Source of the DNA: Fremontodendron californicum
Taxonomy: Eukaryota > Streptophyta > Magnoliopsida > Malvales > Malvaceae
Direction: 5' to 3'
NCBI GenBank assembly: GCA_030761205.1
Contig: JAULJL010000048.1
Span: forward strand, 4,517,501-4,581,500
Length of the DNA: 64,000 nucleotides
Part shown: positions 1 to 10,919 of the stretch, piece by piece
How the letters are laid out: every line of letters begins with the position of its first letter
Numbering within the stretch: position 1 is the stretch's first letter
The notes under the pieces: generated by a model
The model's database searches: none
What the model was told of the DNA's origin: nothing
Seen by the model: the letters and a program-made list of their open reading frames with translations, nothing else
Program-made: the position numbers and the translations under genes

Positions 1-79
1 AAATTGAAAACGTTAATTATCAAGCTAATTAAGCTTAAGATTTTTTCATTTCAAAATTGAGATCTATTCAAAGCTAGCA
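1..79 (-). repeat. Start of 3' LTR of the gag-only Copia element (cut by window edge)
   Basis: On the minus strand it begins TGCTAGCTTTGAATAGATCTC directly after a polypurine tract. It matches the start of the LTR at 5855 (TGTTAGCTTTGAATTGATCTC) with a few substitutions and a small indel. Confidence 0.85.
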
Positions 80-80
80 A

Positions 81-94
81 TCTCCCCTTTTTGA
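81..94 (-). other. Polypurine tract
   Basis: The minus strand reads AAAAAGGGGAGATT just before the LTR's TG. This is the usual site for plus-strand priming in plant Copia elements. Confidence 0.8.
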
Positions 95-3010
95 TATGAC
101 AAAACTTAAGATAAATTTGCTTGTAAAAACTTCTCGTAAATCCTTTAATAAATAAAGATTTTCAATAAAAGCTCCCCCTTAATAAAGGCATTCTTTTCAA
201 CTTTGCAAGAACAAGCAAAGACTAAGCACAATATCCAACACGATTCAAATTCATAAGATAGAAACATTTAAGCACATATGAAAACTCTCCCACTTTTTGC
301 TTTTCATCTAATTCTTTTTTTTTTGTTCATTTAAAGCAAATTTATCCATATTAAACTTCTCCCCCTTTTTATTATATAAAAAAGAAGATCAATTCAAATA
401 TAAGAACAATGCAACAAGAGAAACACAATCATGTGTACCAAATGTTAAGCAATAAAGTTCAATATCAATTGTTAAAATGGACAATGAAGTTCAATAAAGA
501 GTTCAAGATAATTTTGTATTCATTTGAAATCATTTAAGCACAAAGTCTCAAGATCATGAGTAGAAAAAATACCAATTATTATTAAAACAAATACCAATTA
601 TTATCTTTATGCATAATACTCACAATCAAACAATCATAATTCATACATATGGAAGTCATTTAAGCACCAAAAAAAAATCATACATATGAAAAGTATAAGC
701 TCACTTATGAAATAGACATGAAAATCAATTGAGCAATTAAGAAGAGAACCATCATACCAATTGTTAGTACCAACATTATACCAATTATTAATATTTTCAT
801 ACCAATTGTTAGTACAAAAGCATAAAAATATAGCAATATGCCCAATTCAAATATACGCAAGCATGTAAGCACAAGGTGGTATATTAATTGTTGTTAAAAG
901 AGATGGTTCAACTCAAAGATTCATAAAAGGAAACTTTTCAAGCATACATGACATAAAGAGATACCATGTGTCATTCAACTCATGTTTGTCATCAAACTTA
1001 ATACCAATAGATATGAGCTTGTATAACATAGGATTAGCATTTACCTCCATGTTTACCGAGCTTTGTTGATATGCTCATTTAACTTTGAATCCTTCATACC
1101 AAATGTTTGAGCAAGTCCTTGAAGTACTAGGCTTTATTTTGATGAAGATGGTATGTTTTGTTTGCTTGTATTTGAAATGCAAGTGTAAATTCTCCACAAA
1201 GGAATATAAGCTTTATCACCAGTTTACCTTGCATAGACTTAGAGAAAATCTTGAAAAATATATTCATTAGTAGCACCAAGATATCAAATGTTATGAAACT
1301 ATATTCATTACGCTCAAATGATACCAATTTTAAGACATAGTATTCAATGAAAATCATTAAGTATTTAACTTAACAAATAAAATTTTAAGCATATAAGGTC
1401 AAGCTAAAACAATAAACATATAAGCATATATATTGACCAAAGTAATAGATGAACCAACAATCCATGTATTTCAATGAAAATCAAGGAGTTCATTATGCAC
1501 AAATTTACAAGCATAAGTTATGAATTTTATTTTGAATTATCAATAAAGCACAAAGAATCAATATATATCAAGATTCTTTTCATAATCATGCCATTTGATT
1601 TGTAAAATTATTCATCAAGAGTGAATTCATACATATAAGCACATGATGATTCAAGAAATAATGTCAATCATGATTGAGAAATCATAAAATTGAAGCAATT
1701 AGAGCAAGATCCCATTAAAAATAAAAAATAAAACAATATTTTTGGCCCAAATCTGGCCTAGGGGATCGATTTCTACAAGAGGGATCGATCCTCTATGAAT
1801 GAGGGATCGATTCTTCACCTGTTTTTCAGCAAAAATCAATGCAATTTTGTATTTTTTTTTTTTTTGATACCAAATAAGGATGTGTGAGGTTTTTAATAAA
1901 AAAATAAGACTTGTAACATGTTAAAAACATCATTTGAAACCTGTAAGAACATGAAGTTTGGATCATAAACAACTTTAAAACAACTTTTGAAAATATTTTA
2001 CAAATAAGTCATCATGCAACCTTAAAGCATTGAACATAAGATTTTTCATTCAAAAGATACATACACAAGTTCATAAGCATATCCAATATTCACCAACCTT
2101 GTTCAAGCAATAAAAACATGTTCATATGAACACAATTTCATAAGTAAACTCTATAATCCTCATATAAGAAAAATAACCATATAGCATTCAAGAGGTATAA
2201 AATTTGTTAAAACATGTTCATGGCACCAAACTCACTCAAAATAGTTTATAATATACCAACATGATAGAATAAATCAATCAAAGCTCAACATATTCAAGAT
2301 TTTGATTTTTGATACCTTAAAACCCCATTTTTGCTTGAAAAATAATCTTGAAAAATAGTCAAAACTTGTTAATCTTATTTTTAACCAACCTGAACCTTTT
2401 CAACAAGTTTCAAATGATAAAACAAAATTATTCAAGTGATCATTTGGCCTTAGAAACAAGGAAATAAAAAATTTAACTCTTGAAACCCCATATTTCCTTG
2501 AAAACAACTTGAAATAATAAACTTTTTTGTTTGAGTAAATTTGAGACAATAAAGTCAAGATATTCAAAAGCATTAAGAACTTGCTAAGACAAATTTTCAC
2601 ATTTAAAATATTTTATTTTTGCAAAGATGATTTTCAATGTACAACTTGAAATCTCAAAATCATTAAGCTTTATATGCTCCCCCTAAAGATGTATATAAAT
2701 ACAATTTAATCATTCAAGCATACAACATAATTCTTCAAAGCATGATACTATCAAAATCAAACATTTGTGCATAAGGTCATGCTTAAGCTCATGCTCCAAT
2801 AAAAATATCTCAAGAAATTAAGCACAACATCAATTTCACCAATCAAAGAAATATAAACATAAAGCACTCAAGTAATTAACCAAACATAAGCAACCAATGT
2901 TCTATCCAAAACGATTTAGGCTTAGAGGTTACCTATATCCAATTTTGTGTCTAAAGCATCCAATCAAAGCACTTTGTTCCTCCTTGATCTAGCAAACTTA
3001 CAAGAGACAA
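95..3010 (-). other. AT-rich noncoding interior of the Copia element
   Basis: This stretch fills the place where pol should be. It is made of degenerate short words (variants of ATACCAATTATTA, ATAAGCACA, TTCATATGAACA) with no long reading frame in any frame. GGGATCGATC motifs at 1764-1815 match those inside the LTR. I see no remnant of a polymerase domain, so this looks like replacement or long decay and not a few frameshifts. Confidence 0.7.
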
Positions 3011-4499
3011 TCATTTGGATTTTGATACCCAAATTGCTTTGGGTCCTTGCAAGTTAGTCACTAAATCTCTTATTCCTTTTGGAACCCATACTTGCCTAAA
3101 TCTATATGGAATTTTTCTCTTAATAGGACAAGTAGGTATAGTAAGACCATGATAATCACAATAAGCATATTTGGTCATTTTGGAGTGTAAAGATTTTTTA
3201 AAAACTAATTGTTTTTCAATTTTCAAGTTTCATTTTCAAATCAAGGTTCTCTTTTTTCAAAATCTCATTTTTCTTTTGGCAAAAGTCAAAATTCATTTTC
3301 AATGTCTCATTTTGCCTTTCTAAATCATCATTTGTTTTTACCAAAAATTTATTTTCACCTTTTAGTTTAAAAATCATCTTCTTGTATTTTAAATTCATTT
3401 CTTCAAATTCTATGGCTAACTCATCAAATGCATCTTGCAATTCATCAAATGTGTAGGAATTATACTCACAAGATTTAAAGGTTACCTTGGGCTCTTCAAG
3501 AGGCATGAAGCATAGGTTAGGCATCACATCATCAATGGAGTCATAATCATCATCGAAAGTGTCACTTCCACTCCATGTGGCTATCATTACTTTCTTCTTG
3601 GCATTTTGCTTCTTCCATAAAAGACAATCATACTTGACATGGTCCGATTTCTTGCACACATAGCATACAACTTGATCTTCCTTGCCCTTTTGAATTCTTT
3701 TGCCCTTGTTCATCTTGATGAACTTCTTGAACCTCTTGGAAAACATAACCATCTCTTCATCTTCATCTTTACCATCATCATCATCACTATTCTCTCTCCC
3801 TTTGGTGGTTGATTTTAAAGCAACACTATCCTTCTTTGGTTGCTCTTGTCCATGCTTCATCTTCATTTCATAAGTGAAGAGAGAACCAATAAGCTCATCC
3901 AAGGAGAGAAAGTTGAGATATTTAGACTCTTCAATAGCGGTCACCTTAGTTTCCCAAGATTTTGAAAGACTATTCAACAATTTCTTGACCATCTCTTTGT
4001 TTGGATATGTCTTGCCAGGGGCCTTCAACCCATTAATGATATCCGTAAATCTATCGCACATATCCTTGATGCTTTCATCGGATTTCATCTTGAAAAGCTC
4101 ATAGTCAAGTGTGAGCAAACCAATCTTTGATTCATTGACTTGACTTGTTCCTTCATGAGTGATGGCCAACTTTTCCCATACTTTTTTGGCATTGTTACAA
4201 AGGAATACTTTATTGTACTCATTAGGACCCAAGGCACAAAAAAGAGTGTGCATAGCCTTGGCATTGAGTTGAGCCATCTTTGTATCTTGTGCATTCCATT
4301 CCTATTCTTCCTTAGGCATTTCCACATTGCCAACTTTCTTCATTGGGATGAGAGGACCATTCATGATTATTCTCCAAACCTCATAATCATTTGCTTGGAC
4401 AAAGAGTTTCATCCTAGTTTTCCAATAAGAGAAGTCATCACCATTGAAAAATGGAGGTCTCACAATAGAATGCCCTTCTTGACCAATAGGTGTAGCCAT
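3011..4499 (-). pseudogene. Copia gag (DUF4219/UBN2 type) with a nonsense codon and a frameshift
   Basis: The capsid protein of the element. It starts best at the ATG at 4499, giving MATPIGQEGHSIVRPPFFNG, the usual opening of plant Copia gag. A UBN2-type core follows, then a Lys/Asp/Glu-rich stretch, a CCHC zinc knuckle (CYVCKKSDHVKYDC, near 3655) and a coiled-coil tail. An in-frame TAG at 4302-4304 breaks the frame once (KEE-stop-EWNAQ). Near 3216 the frame shifts into a short segment with the WVPKG and GPKAIWV linker motifs that normally precede the protease. Nothing recognisable as pol follows. The original product would have bound RNA and formed virus-like particles in the cytoplasm. Confidence 0.85.
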
Positions 4500-4630
4500 A
4501 GTTTCAAAGGCCATGAGACATACTTCATCCTTTACAAGCTTTGGGGCATTGAGCATCTTGTCACCACATTGCATTTTCTTTGAAATTTGAAAATGATCTT
4601 TTCTCAAGGTTGTTAGACCTACAAAAGAGA

Positions 4631-4647
4631 CCAAAGCTCTGATACCA
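4631..4647 (-). other. Primer binding site (initiator tRNA-Met)
   Basis: The minus strand reads TGGTATCAGAGCTTTGG, complementary to the 3' end of plant initiator tRNA-Met and typical of Ty1-copia elements. It lies just inside the 5' LTR. Confidence 0.85.
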
Positions 4648-4649
4648 AT

Positions 4650-5855
4650 TATTAGCTCAAATGGTGATTAAATCAAGAGGGGGTGAATTGATTTCTTAAA
4701 AATTAATTGTAGAATTAAAGCACAAGTAATGAAATTGAGAAATTTAAATAATACACTCAAAATGACAAGTAAATATGCAAATAAAGTATGTAAAAAAGTA
4801 GGGAAAAAAGATCAAACACGAGTGGTTTATAGAGGTTCGGCCTTGTGCCTACGTCCTTTCCCTTAGCCTTCCTTGCCAAGGATTTCCCAATTCACTATCT
4901 CCAATAGCTATCTTTTCTAGGACAAGGTATAACCTTTACAATCTCTATCTTTTCTTAGGCTTAGATAGCAACCTCTACCCCTCTATCTTTTCAAGGCTTA
5001 GATAGAACCTATCTACCTTTTTAAAGGCTTAAGTAGTAACCTCCCCTTTTTACAAAGGTATTTGTGTAAACAAGATGAACCTCTAGTAGGCTAGGTGTTT
5101 ACAAGGTTAAGCTCAACAAATAGAGACTATACAATGGTACTTTTACAAAGGAATACAAGTAAGATTGAAAAGATTTAGCTTAGAACAAAAAAAACTTCTT
5201 GAAAGCTTGAGAGAGATGAAATATATGGCTTTGATCTTTCTCTCTTGGTGTCTCTTACTCTTGGAAGTGTTAGAGAGTCCCTTTAATACCTTGGATATGA
5301 TTTATGACCGTTTAGAGTTGATTGGGATAGAAAAAAGCCGTTGGAACTTCAAAAAATCGTACTTGAAAAATTGCCCAGCAGGCAAGGGATCGATCCTCTA
5401 CATGAGGGGATCGATCCCCTACTTGTTCCAACCCAAAATATGACCGTTGGATCATGAGGGATCGGTCCTATCCTTTAGGGGATCTATCCCCTACTGCTCT
5501 AGAAAGTGAAAAACGCCTCTGACTTGCATAGGATCGATCCGGAATCGATCCATCCAAAAATCTTCACTAGGGGATCGATCCTTTATCTTAAGGGATCGAT
5601 CCTCTCTTCAAAAAATCTCCAAAAAATGTTTTCTTTGGCTTTGAAAAGAGGTTAACTTGTCTCAAAAATGTTTTGATCATAGATATACATTTAAGAACAT
5701 GTATTTTTGAGAAAGATAAGGAGTTCAAAATATTTTAGCATTTTCCAAAATATTTTCAAAATAATTAAAAGAAAAATGCTAAATTGAAAACATTAATTAT
5801 CAAGCTAATTAAGCTTAAGATTTTGTCATTTCAAGAGATCAATTCAAAGCTAACA
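4650..5855 (-). repeat. 5' LTR of the gag-only Copia element (about 1.2 kb)
   Basis: It starts with TG at 5855 and ends next to the primer site. The inner boundary is uncertain by about 15 bases because the matching end of the other LTR is outside the window. The LTR carries a cluster of GGGATCGATCC palindromes. Confidence 0.8.
5388..5605. repeat. Cluster of GGGATCGATCC palindromes in the LTR
   Basis: Seven or eight near copies of the palindrome GGGATCGATCCC, spaced 15-60 bp, sit in this part of the LTR. Three more sit in the element interior at 1764-1815. Function unknown. Confidence 0.75.
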
Positions 5856-6200
5856 TTCCTTTATAGCAGCTGTTAACATTTTCTAACTTGGTCTTCCTTC
5901 TTGAACTCTTTAATCTCCGTCTCAAACTCTAAAGTCCCAAATCTTATGTGCAGCCAATCTGTTTGACTGATTTAGGACTTCATTTAAGCAAGACTAAATT
6001 CAACCGAGTCATGTTCTTTTGTTTTCTAGGATTCAAGGTTGTTGGTGTGTTCTCTTTTCATTTTTCTTAGTTTTAAGTGTTAGGTATCTTGTCAATTTTA
6101 GAATAGCTGGAATTTGCAGATATGGAGTCTAATGGATATAATTTTTTTAAATGTTATTAGGCTTATTTTCCTATTTGGAATCTCAACTCTTAAGTTTATG
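5856..6200. other. Intergenic, nothing recognised
   Basis: Ordinary AT-rich sequence between two elements, with no supported gene or repeat boundary. Confidence 0.5.
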
Positions 6201-6690
6201 TAGGGATGGCAAAACCCGATCCGCTCCACGGATTCCGCACCGATCCGCTCCGAACGAAGAGGTTTTTTTTTTTTGAAAAGTAGGGGCGGGGTGGAGCGGG
6301 ACGATTGGTAAATGTTTGCTCCATTCCGACCCGCCTTTTAAAATTATTATTTTACCCCTTAAAATGTTATATATATTCCTTTTATATTTTTAGTATATAT
6401 ATTAGATATATGTACTAAAATCATATATATACTATAGTATATATATATATACTATAGTATATATATATACTAAAGAATTATATATACTAAAATTACATTC
6501 ATGAATAAATTATAATATATATTTTTTATAATATTAAATTAAAAATAATTAGTCAAAAAATGGGGTGGAGCAGTTACGCATGTAACTGACATCCATGGAG
6601 GCGGATGTTTTTAACATCCATGTAAGAGTTGAGCGGCGGTGGATAAGGCAATCCTTGCTTTCATCCCGTTCCATTGTCAAACTTAATTCT
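6201..6690. mobile_element. hAT-like MITE remnant
   Basis: Begins TAGGGATGGCAAAACCCGAT and ends with a roughly complementary CCCGTTCCATTGTCAAAC, with GC-rich ends and an AT-only centre. This is the pattern of common plant hAT MITEs. No clear TSD is left. Confidence 0.4.
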
Positions 6691-7230
6691 ATGCAAGGTT
6701 AGGATACTTAGGAGTTAGGACCATAAATAAGAATTTAACTTATTTCAATTAATGGCAAACAAGTTTATCAGAGTTTCAGCAGCTATTATGTTTTCTGATT
6801 TCGTATGAAGCAACTGTAAGCCTGGCTGTGAGCCCTTTGAGACCTTAGCTAGTCTTATGCTTTGTGAGGGGAAGGAAGGGAGACTGATATCCTTGTTTGG
6901 AAAACATCTTAATGCAAAGGGAGGGATTGATTAGAAGTGTCCACCATTATTTGGACATTGTATTATTCTTTGAATCTGAGCCGATTCGAGAGATGGCGTA
7001 TATATCTTGTTATCTGCCCAGACTCCACTTTTCTTGTATACCATCTATCTTGCATATATTTTTTTTTATATAAACTCTGTCCAGCAAGTAAATAAATAAA
7101 AAAATAGAAGCTAACCACAAATTGGCATGGGGGTGATGTTACATTTGAGAATTATATGCTTTCCGAAGCTAATGATGCTTGTTCAGTTTTCCTCTTGTAA
7201 AACAAGATTTCCCTTTTTTTTTGTCACCAC
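6691..7230. other. Intergenic, nothing recognised
   Basis: No convincing reading frame, repeat boundary or RNA gene seen. Confidence 0.5.
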
Positions 7231-7418
7231 CTATTTTACACGGATTCGGAAGTGAATGTCGGATATGGGTATATGTCTAACACGAATATATTCAATTTTT
7301 TCTAAGTTTTTCATATATTTGGAGGATCATACCCTCGTATCCATGTCCAAATATGTATCAGACACAAGTGTCGAACACAAATACTTTATAAAAAATGAAG
7401 AGTCCGGATAGCATATAA
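7231..7418 (+). mobile_element. 188-bp MITE family, copy 1 (degraded)
   Basis: Same layout as the better copies: a CGGATTCGGAAGTG start, TTCAATTTTTT, TATTTGGAGG, a second half with ATGTCC and GACACAAGTG, and AATGAAGAGTC near the end. The ends are worn and no TSD is visible. Confidence 0.7.
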
Positions 7419-7624
7419 TTTTTTCTCCTTCAATTCACGTTTGCTTCTGCATATAGTTTTCATTCACGGTTTCATGCACGAATATTTTTACGTGTAATGC
7501 ATCTTTATATATTCGATAGTCTATGTTCTTTCCATTCATTGGTGCTTCTACATAAAATTCATTTTCATTCTTGGTTTTCTTAATTTATGTTCTTAGGAGC
7601 TGTAGAAGATGTTGTCGTCTCCGT

Positions 7625-8034
7625 TAGGAGTGCAAACGAGACACCTGTGCTTGCAAGCTACTCGGGGTTCGACTCGAAAAAAACTCGAATTCGGCTCGGT
7701 CATTGTCGAGTCGAGCTCGAGCTATCGAGCGAGCTAAATTCGAATATCCTAATACTTGACTCGAGTAGCTCACGAGTCTAATCAAGCTTTTTTTATTTTT
7801 AATATATATATTATTTTTAATTAGTATTGAAAATTTTCAATTCGAACTCGAGCATAAATAATCGAGTATGGGAATCGAACTCATTTTTTACTAAGTAAAC
7901 GAGCTTAATCAAGCGAGCTCGAGCAGTTCAATTTCTATCTCGAATCAAGCTCGAGCTAAACTTCGAGTTTCGAATTTCAAGTCGAACTCGAATTTTTTAC
8001 AGATTGAACTAAGCTCGACTCGATTACACCCCTA
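7625..8034. mobile_element. CTCGAGC-rich hAT-like MITE
   Basis: The left end TAGGAGTGCAAACGAG pairs with the right end CTCGACTCGATTACACCCCTA. Flanks GTCTCCGT and ATCTGCGC match at 5 of 8 positions, weakly suggesting an old 8-bp TSD. The interior is packed with CGAGCTCGAGC words around an AT-rich core and codes for nothing. Confidence 0.6.
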
Positions 8035-8411
8035 ATCTGCGCCACCTCTTAAGCCGAAATATCAGCTTCATAGAACGTCATCAGCCTTATTCTAAAAATT
8101 GCTTTTGCGGCTAGTGTGAAAGTTTTGCATATACCCCACGAGCTTCCGGCGTTTGTTTCGAGTTTCAATCAAGGAATAAGTGAACGCCGCAATCTCCTTC
8201 TTTCGAAGGCAGCTTTTGTTTCATATTCATATGCTGGTAATGGTCGCTTCTCTCGTTCTAAAAGGTTTTACTGTGAAATCAATTCAACTAGAAATTTTCA
8301 TGTAATCTTTTCTACTCTTTAACCATTGAGTGTTAAGATAGTAAGATTTGTCCCTAAATGTGTAGTTTTGAGCCCTTTTTTTCCCACTCTATTGAATCTT
8401 GTTATGAGCAT
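8035..8411. other. Intergenic, nothing recognised
   Basis: Unique-looking sequence between two MITEs. A 68-codon frame here has no recognisable motif. Confidence 0.45.
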
Positions 8412-8599
8412 CTATGTTATTCGGATTCGGGTGTGAGTGTCGGGCACAGGTATGTGTCCGGCACGGGTATGTTCAATTTTTTTTTTTAAAGATTTTCATG
8501 TATTTGGAGGGTTCTTAGAAGATTATATTCCCATGCCCATGTCCGGATATGCGTCGGACACGAGTACTTCAAAAATGATGAAGAGTCGGAGCAACATAG
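8412..8599 (+). mobile_element. 188-bp MITE family, copy 2 (best preserved)
   Basis: Perfect 8-bp TSD ATGAGCAT at 8404-8411 and 8600-8607. Ends are CTATGTTATTCGGATTC and the complement of CTATGTTGCTCCGACTC. The interior holds two palindromic segments built from GTGTCCG/CGGACAC. No coding capacity. Confidence 0.9.
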
Positions 8600-9244
8600 A
8601 TGAGCATTTCACCATTTTAGCGTAGTTTAGAATGCAACAAAACATGTTTGCTCATGTCCGCTCTCTCACACGCTACATACATGTATGTATGTAGATCTGG
8701 CAATCCATGTATGTGTGTCGTGTTTCATTTTTTTTTGTATCACCCGTGTAAACATAAACACAACCCAAATTATTAAACGTGTCAAAATCTTAAATATGAA
8801 TATGTTATGTGTATTGAACGTATTGTGTTTATTATACTATTTTCGTGTCTATTAAATGTATCGTATTCATATCATGTTTTCATATTATATCTAAAAATAA
8901 ATGTCAGGTTTACATGCAAGGAGAAAGTATATCTTTAGTATAACCATGGGGGAAATATTTGTGATCAAATTTTACAGTGCTTAGTTTGAACATGAACATA
9001 GAAATTTTGAGTAATTGTAGATATTTGATTTGAACTTGAATATCAAAGATTTGATGCAAAAAGAAAGCATTAGAGATGAACTTCAATCTATTGTGATGCC
9101 TATGGCTTTGAGTATAATCACGAGTCTGTTTTAATTTTTATAACTGATTTGAAATCTAAAATTTTGATTTCAAGTCCCCAAATCAAATATAAATAAATTT
9201 CTTCAATCTCATTAGTATTTTGACCAATAACTGAAAATACCATG
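8600..9244. other. Intergenic with an AT-rich repeat remnant
   Basis: 8690-8910 carries TCGTGTTTC, CACCCGTGTAAAC and similar words that recall the CACGA-type repeat at 58.2-58.5 kb. No element boundary or gene can be defined. Confidence 0.35.
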
Positions 9245-10215
9245 GATGAAAATTCGGATCGAATTGGCTGGTCGAATCGGTTGACCATTCAATCGAGAAT
9301 CGGAGGTCTATCCGATCCGATGCTATATAAAGAACCGAAAATCATTTGAATCGTCTTAAAGTCGGTTCAACGGATAAAAAATAGATAGAAAATTGGAGAA
9401 AATCGGGGAATTTTTTATTTATTTTTTTTTATTTTTATAAGTGATGAAATTTGAATCATAATTCTTAAAATTATATTAAAGACCATCTATTAAGTGTACA
9501 TTTGGATGGGCGGTGAGATTGGCTCCGGTGAAATTAAAAATAGCGGTGACTGTGAGATTAATTACTGTAGCGGAGAGATTAAAATCAGCGGTGGGATATG
9601 TGCTTGGATTCAAAAGCAGCGGTGACGGTGAGGTGAATTATAGTGAGAAGATAAAATGATCATTAAGGACATTAGATTAAAATGTGTATATATATAATAA
9701 TAATAAATATATTAAAATTATATTTTTGTTAAATAATAATTAAAATAATATTTATATGAAAAAATAATTTAATAAAATAATTTAAAATTTAATAATAATT
9801 TAATAATATTTTAAAAATAATATTTTTATTATTTATGTAATTATTTATTTTTAATTAATCATATTATAATAAAATATATGTTTATTAATTTATTATATAA
9901 TAATAAAAAAGGGATGCCACCAGCACGGTGAAAGCATGCTCATCATGCTGGTGGCATGAGATCCAAACAGCAAGTGCGGCCCGATTGGGGTAAAAAAATG
10001 CCCTAATCGGACCGCACTGGAGGTTTTTTTTATATCCAAATGGGCCTAAGTCAAATGCATATTTTTTTATTAATTATTTATTATATATAATATTTATTTA
10101 ACATTAAAATTATTTAAAAAATATTTTAAATCTTGTTTAGTGAACGAACTGATTTAATCTGTTGGATCGAAAATTGAAGATCACACCAATTTAACTTCCG
10201 GTCCGATTTTTTTAA
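9245..10215. mobile_element. Degenerate TCGGATCGAATTGG-type repeat holding a nested MITE
   Basis: GC-bearing ends rich in TCGAATCGGTT/CCGATCC words flank an AT-rich core, a common form of old hAT-like plant MITE. It is interrupted at 9494-10046 by a second element. No TSD could be fixed. Confidence 0.4.
9494..10046. mobile_element. PIF/Harbinger-like MITE (nested)
   Basis: Ends CATTTGGATGGGC and (inverted) GGCCCATTTGGATA lie between TAA trinucleotides at 9491-9493 and 10047-10049. This fits the 3-bp TWA duplication and the ATTTGGAT-bearing ends of PIF/Harbinger MITEs. No coding sequence. Confidence 0.55.
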
Positions 10216-10358
10216 TCTTGGGAAACACTTCTTATAAGGCAAATGATCATAAAAAGAAAAAGTTATGGGGAAATTTTGTATGAATGGAAATTGATCTGTT
10301 AAATAATAATAATAATATTAATAATAATAATAATACCGTAAAAACAAACTAAAATGCT
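10216..10358. repeat. ATA/TAA simple repeat
   Basis: A short (AAT)n tract at about 10302-10335 next to the left end of the PMD MULE. Nothing else recognised. Confidence 0.7.
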
Positions 10359-10464
10359 CAAGATAGTGGGCAAATTTATCTGAATATTGCTATTTTTTTT
10401 TTCAAACTACCTATTGAAATTATTTATCAAAATACGCTTTAAAAAAATACCAAGATAAGTCGCC

Positions 10465-10692
10465 ATATGATATGGCGACTTCTCTTGGTGTATTTTAAAA
10501 AGAATTAAAAATCATAGAAGGGAAGTCTCCATATCATATGACGACTTCCCTTCATGTTTAAAAAAAATAATAATAAATTAGGTCAGAAGTCGCCATATGA
10601 TATGGCGACTTTTGACCTTGTTTTTAAAAAAAAAATTAAATTTTTAGTTCGAAAGTCGCCATATGATATGGCGACTTCCGAACTAATTTTTT
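10465..10692. repeat. Left array of four AAGTCGCCATATGATATGGC-type palindromes
   Basis: Copies near 10469, 10524, 10589 and 10654, about 55-65 bp apart. Three contain a 23-bp palindrome built on GTCGCCATATGATATGGC and one carries substitutions. Each can fold into a near-perfect hairpin. Confidence 0.9.
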
Positions 10693-10919
10693 CTTAAAAT
10701 TTTAAAATTATAACAGTTTGAAAACGATAAAAAATAAATAAATAAATTGAAGGCAATGGTCAAGTGACCGTTGCCTTCCCACCACCCACCTACCCCCCAA
10801 ATTTCACCTATAAATACCCCCTTATATTCATTTTTTTCATACAAACTCTCAAATTCTCTTCTCTTCCTTTTATTTCATACAAAAAAAATCTCAAAATTTC
10901 TCTTATTGTTGATTTAAAA

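Larger units (their letters stand above)
1..5855 (-). mobile_element. Copia-type LTR element lacking pol (gag only)
   Basis: The element reads right to left. The first 79 bases of the window match 5782-5855, so the two LTRs are at 5855-4650 and at 79 running off the left edge. The 5' LTR is followed by a tRNA-Met primer site, one gag reading frame, about 2.9 kb of AT-rich noncoding DNA, a polypurine tract and then the start of the 3' LTR. No protease, integrase, reverse transcriptase or RNase H is seen in any frame between gag and the polypurine tract. It therefore could only have moved with help from another element. The outer end of the 3' LTR and one TSD lie outside the window. Confidence 0.85.
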
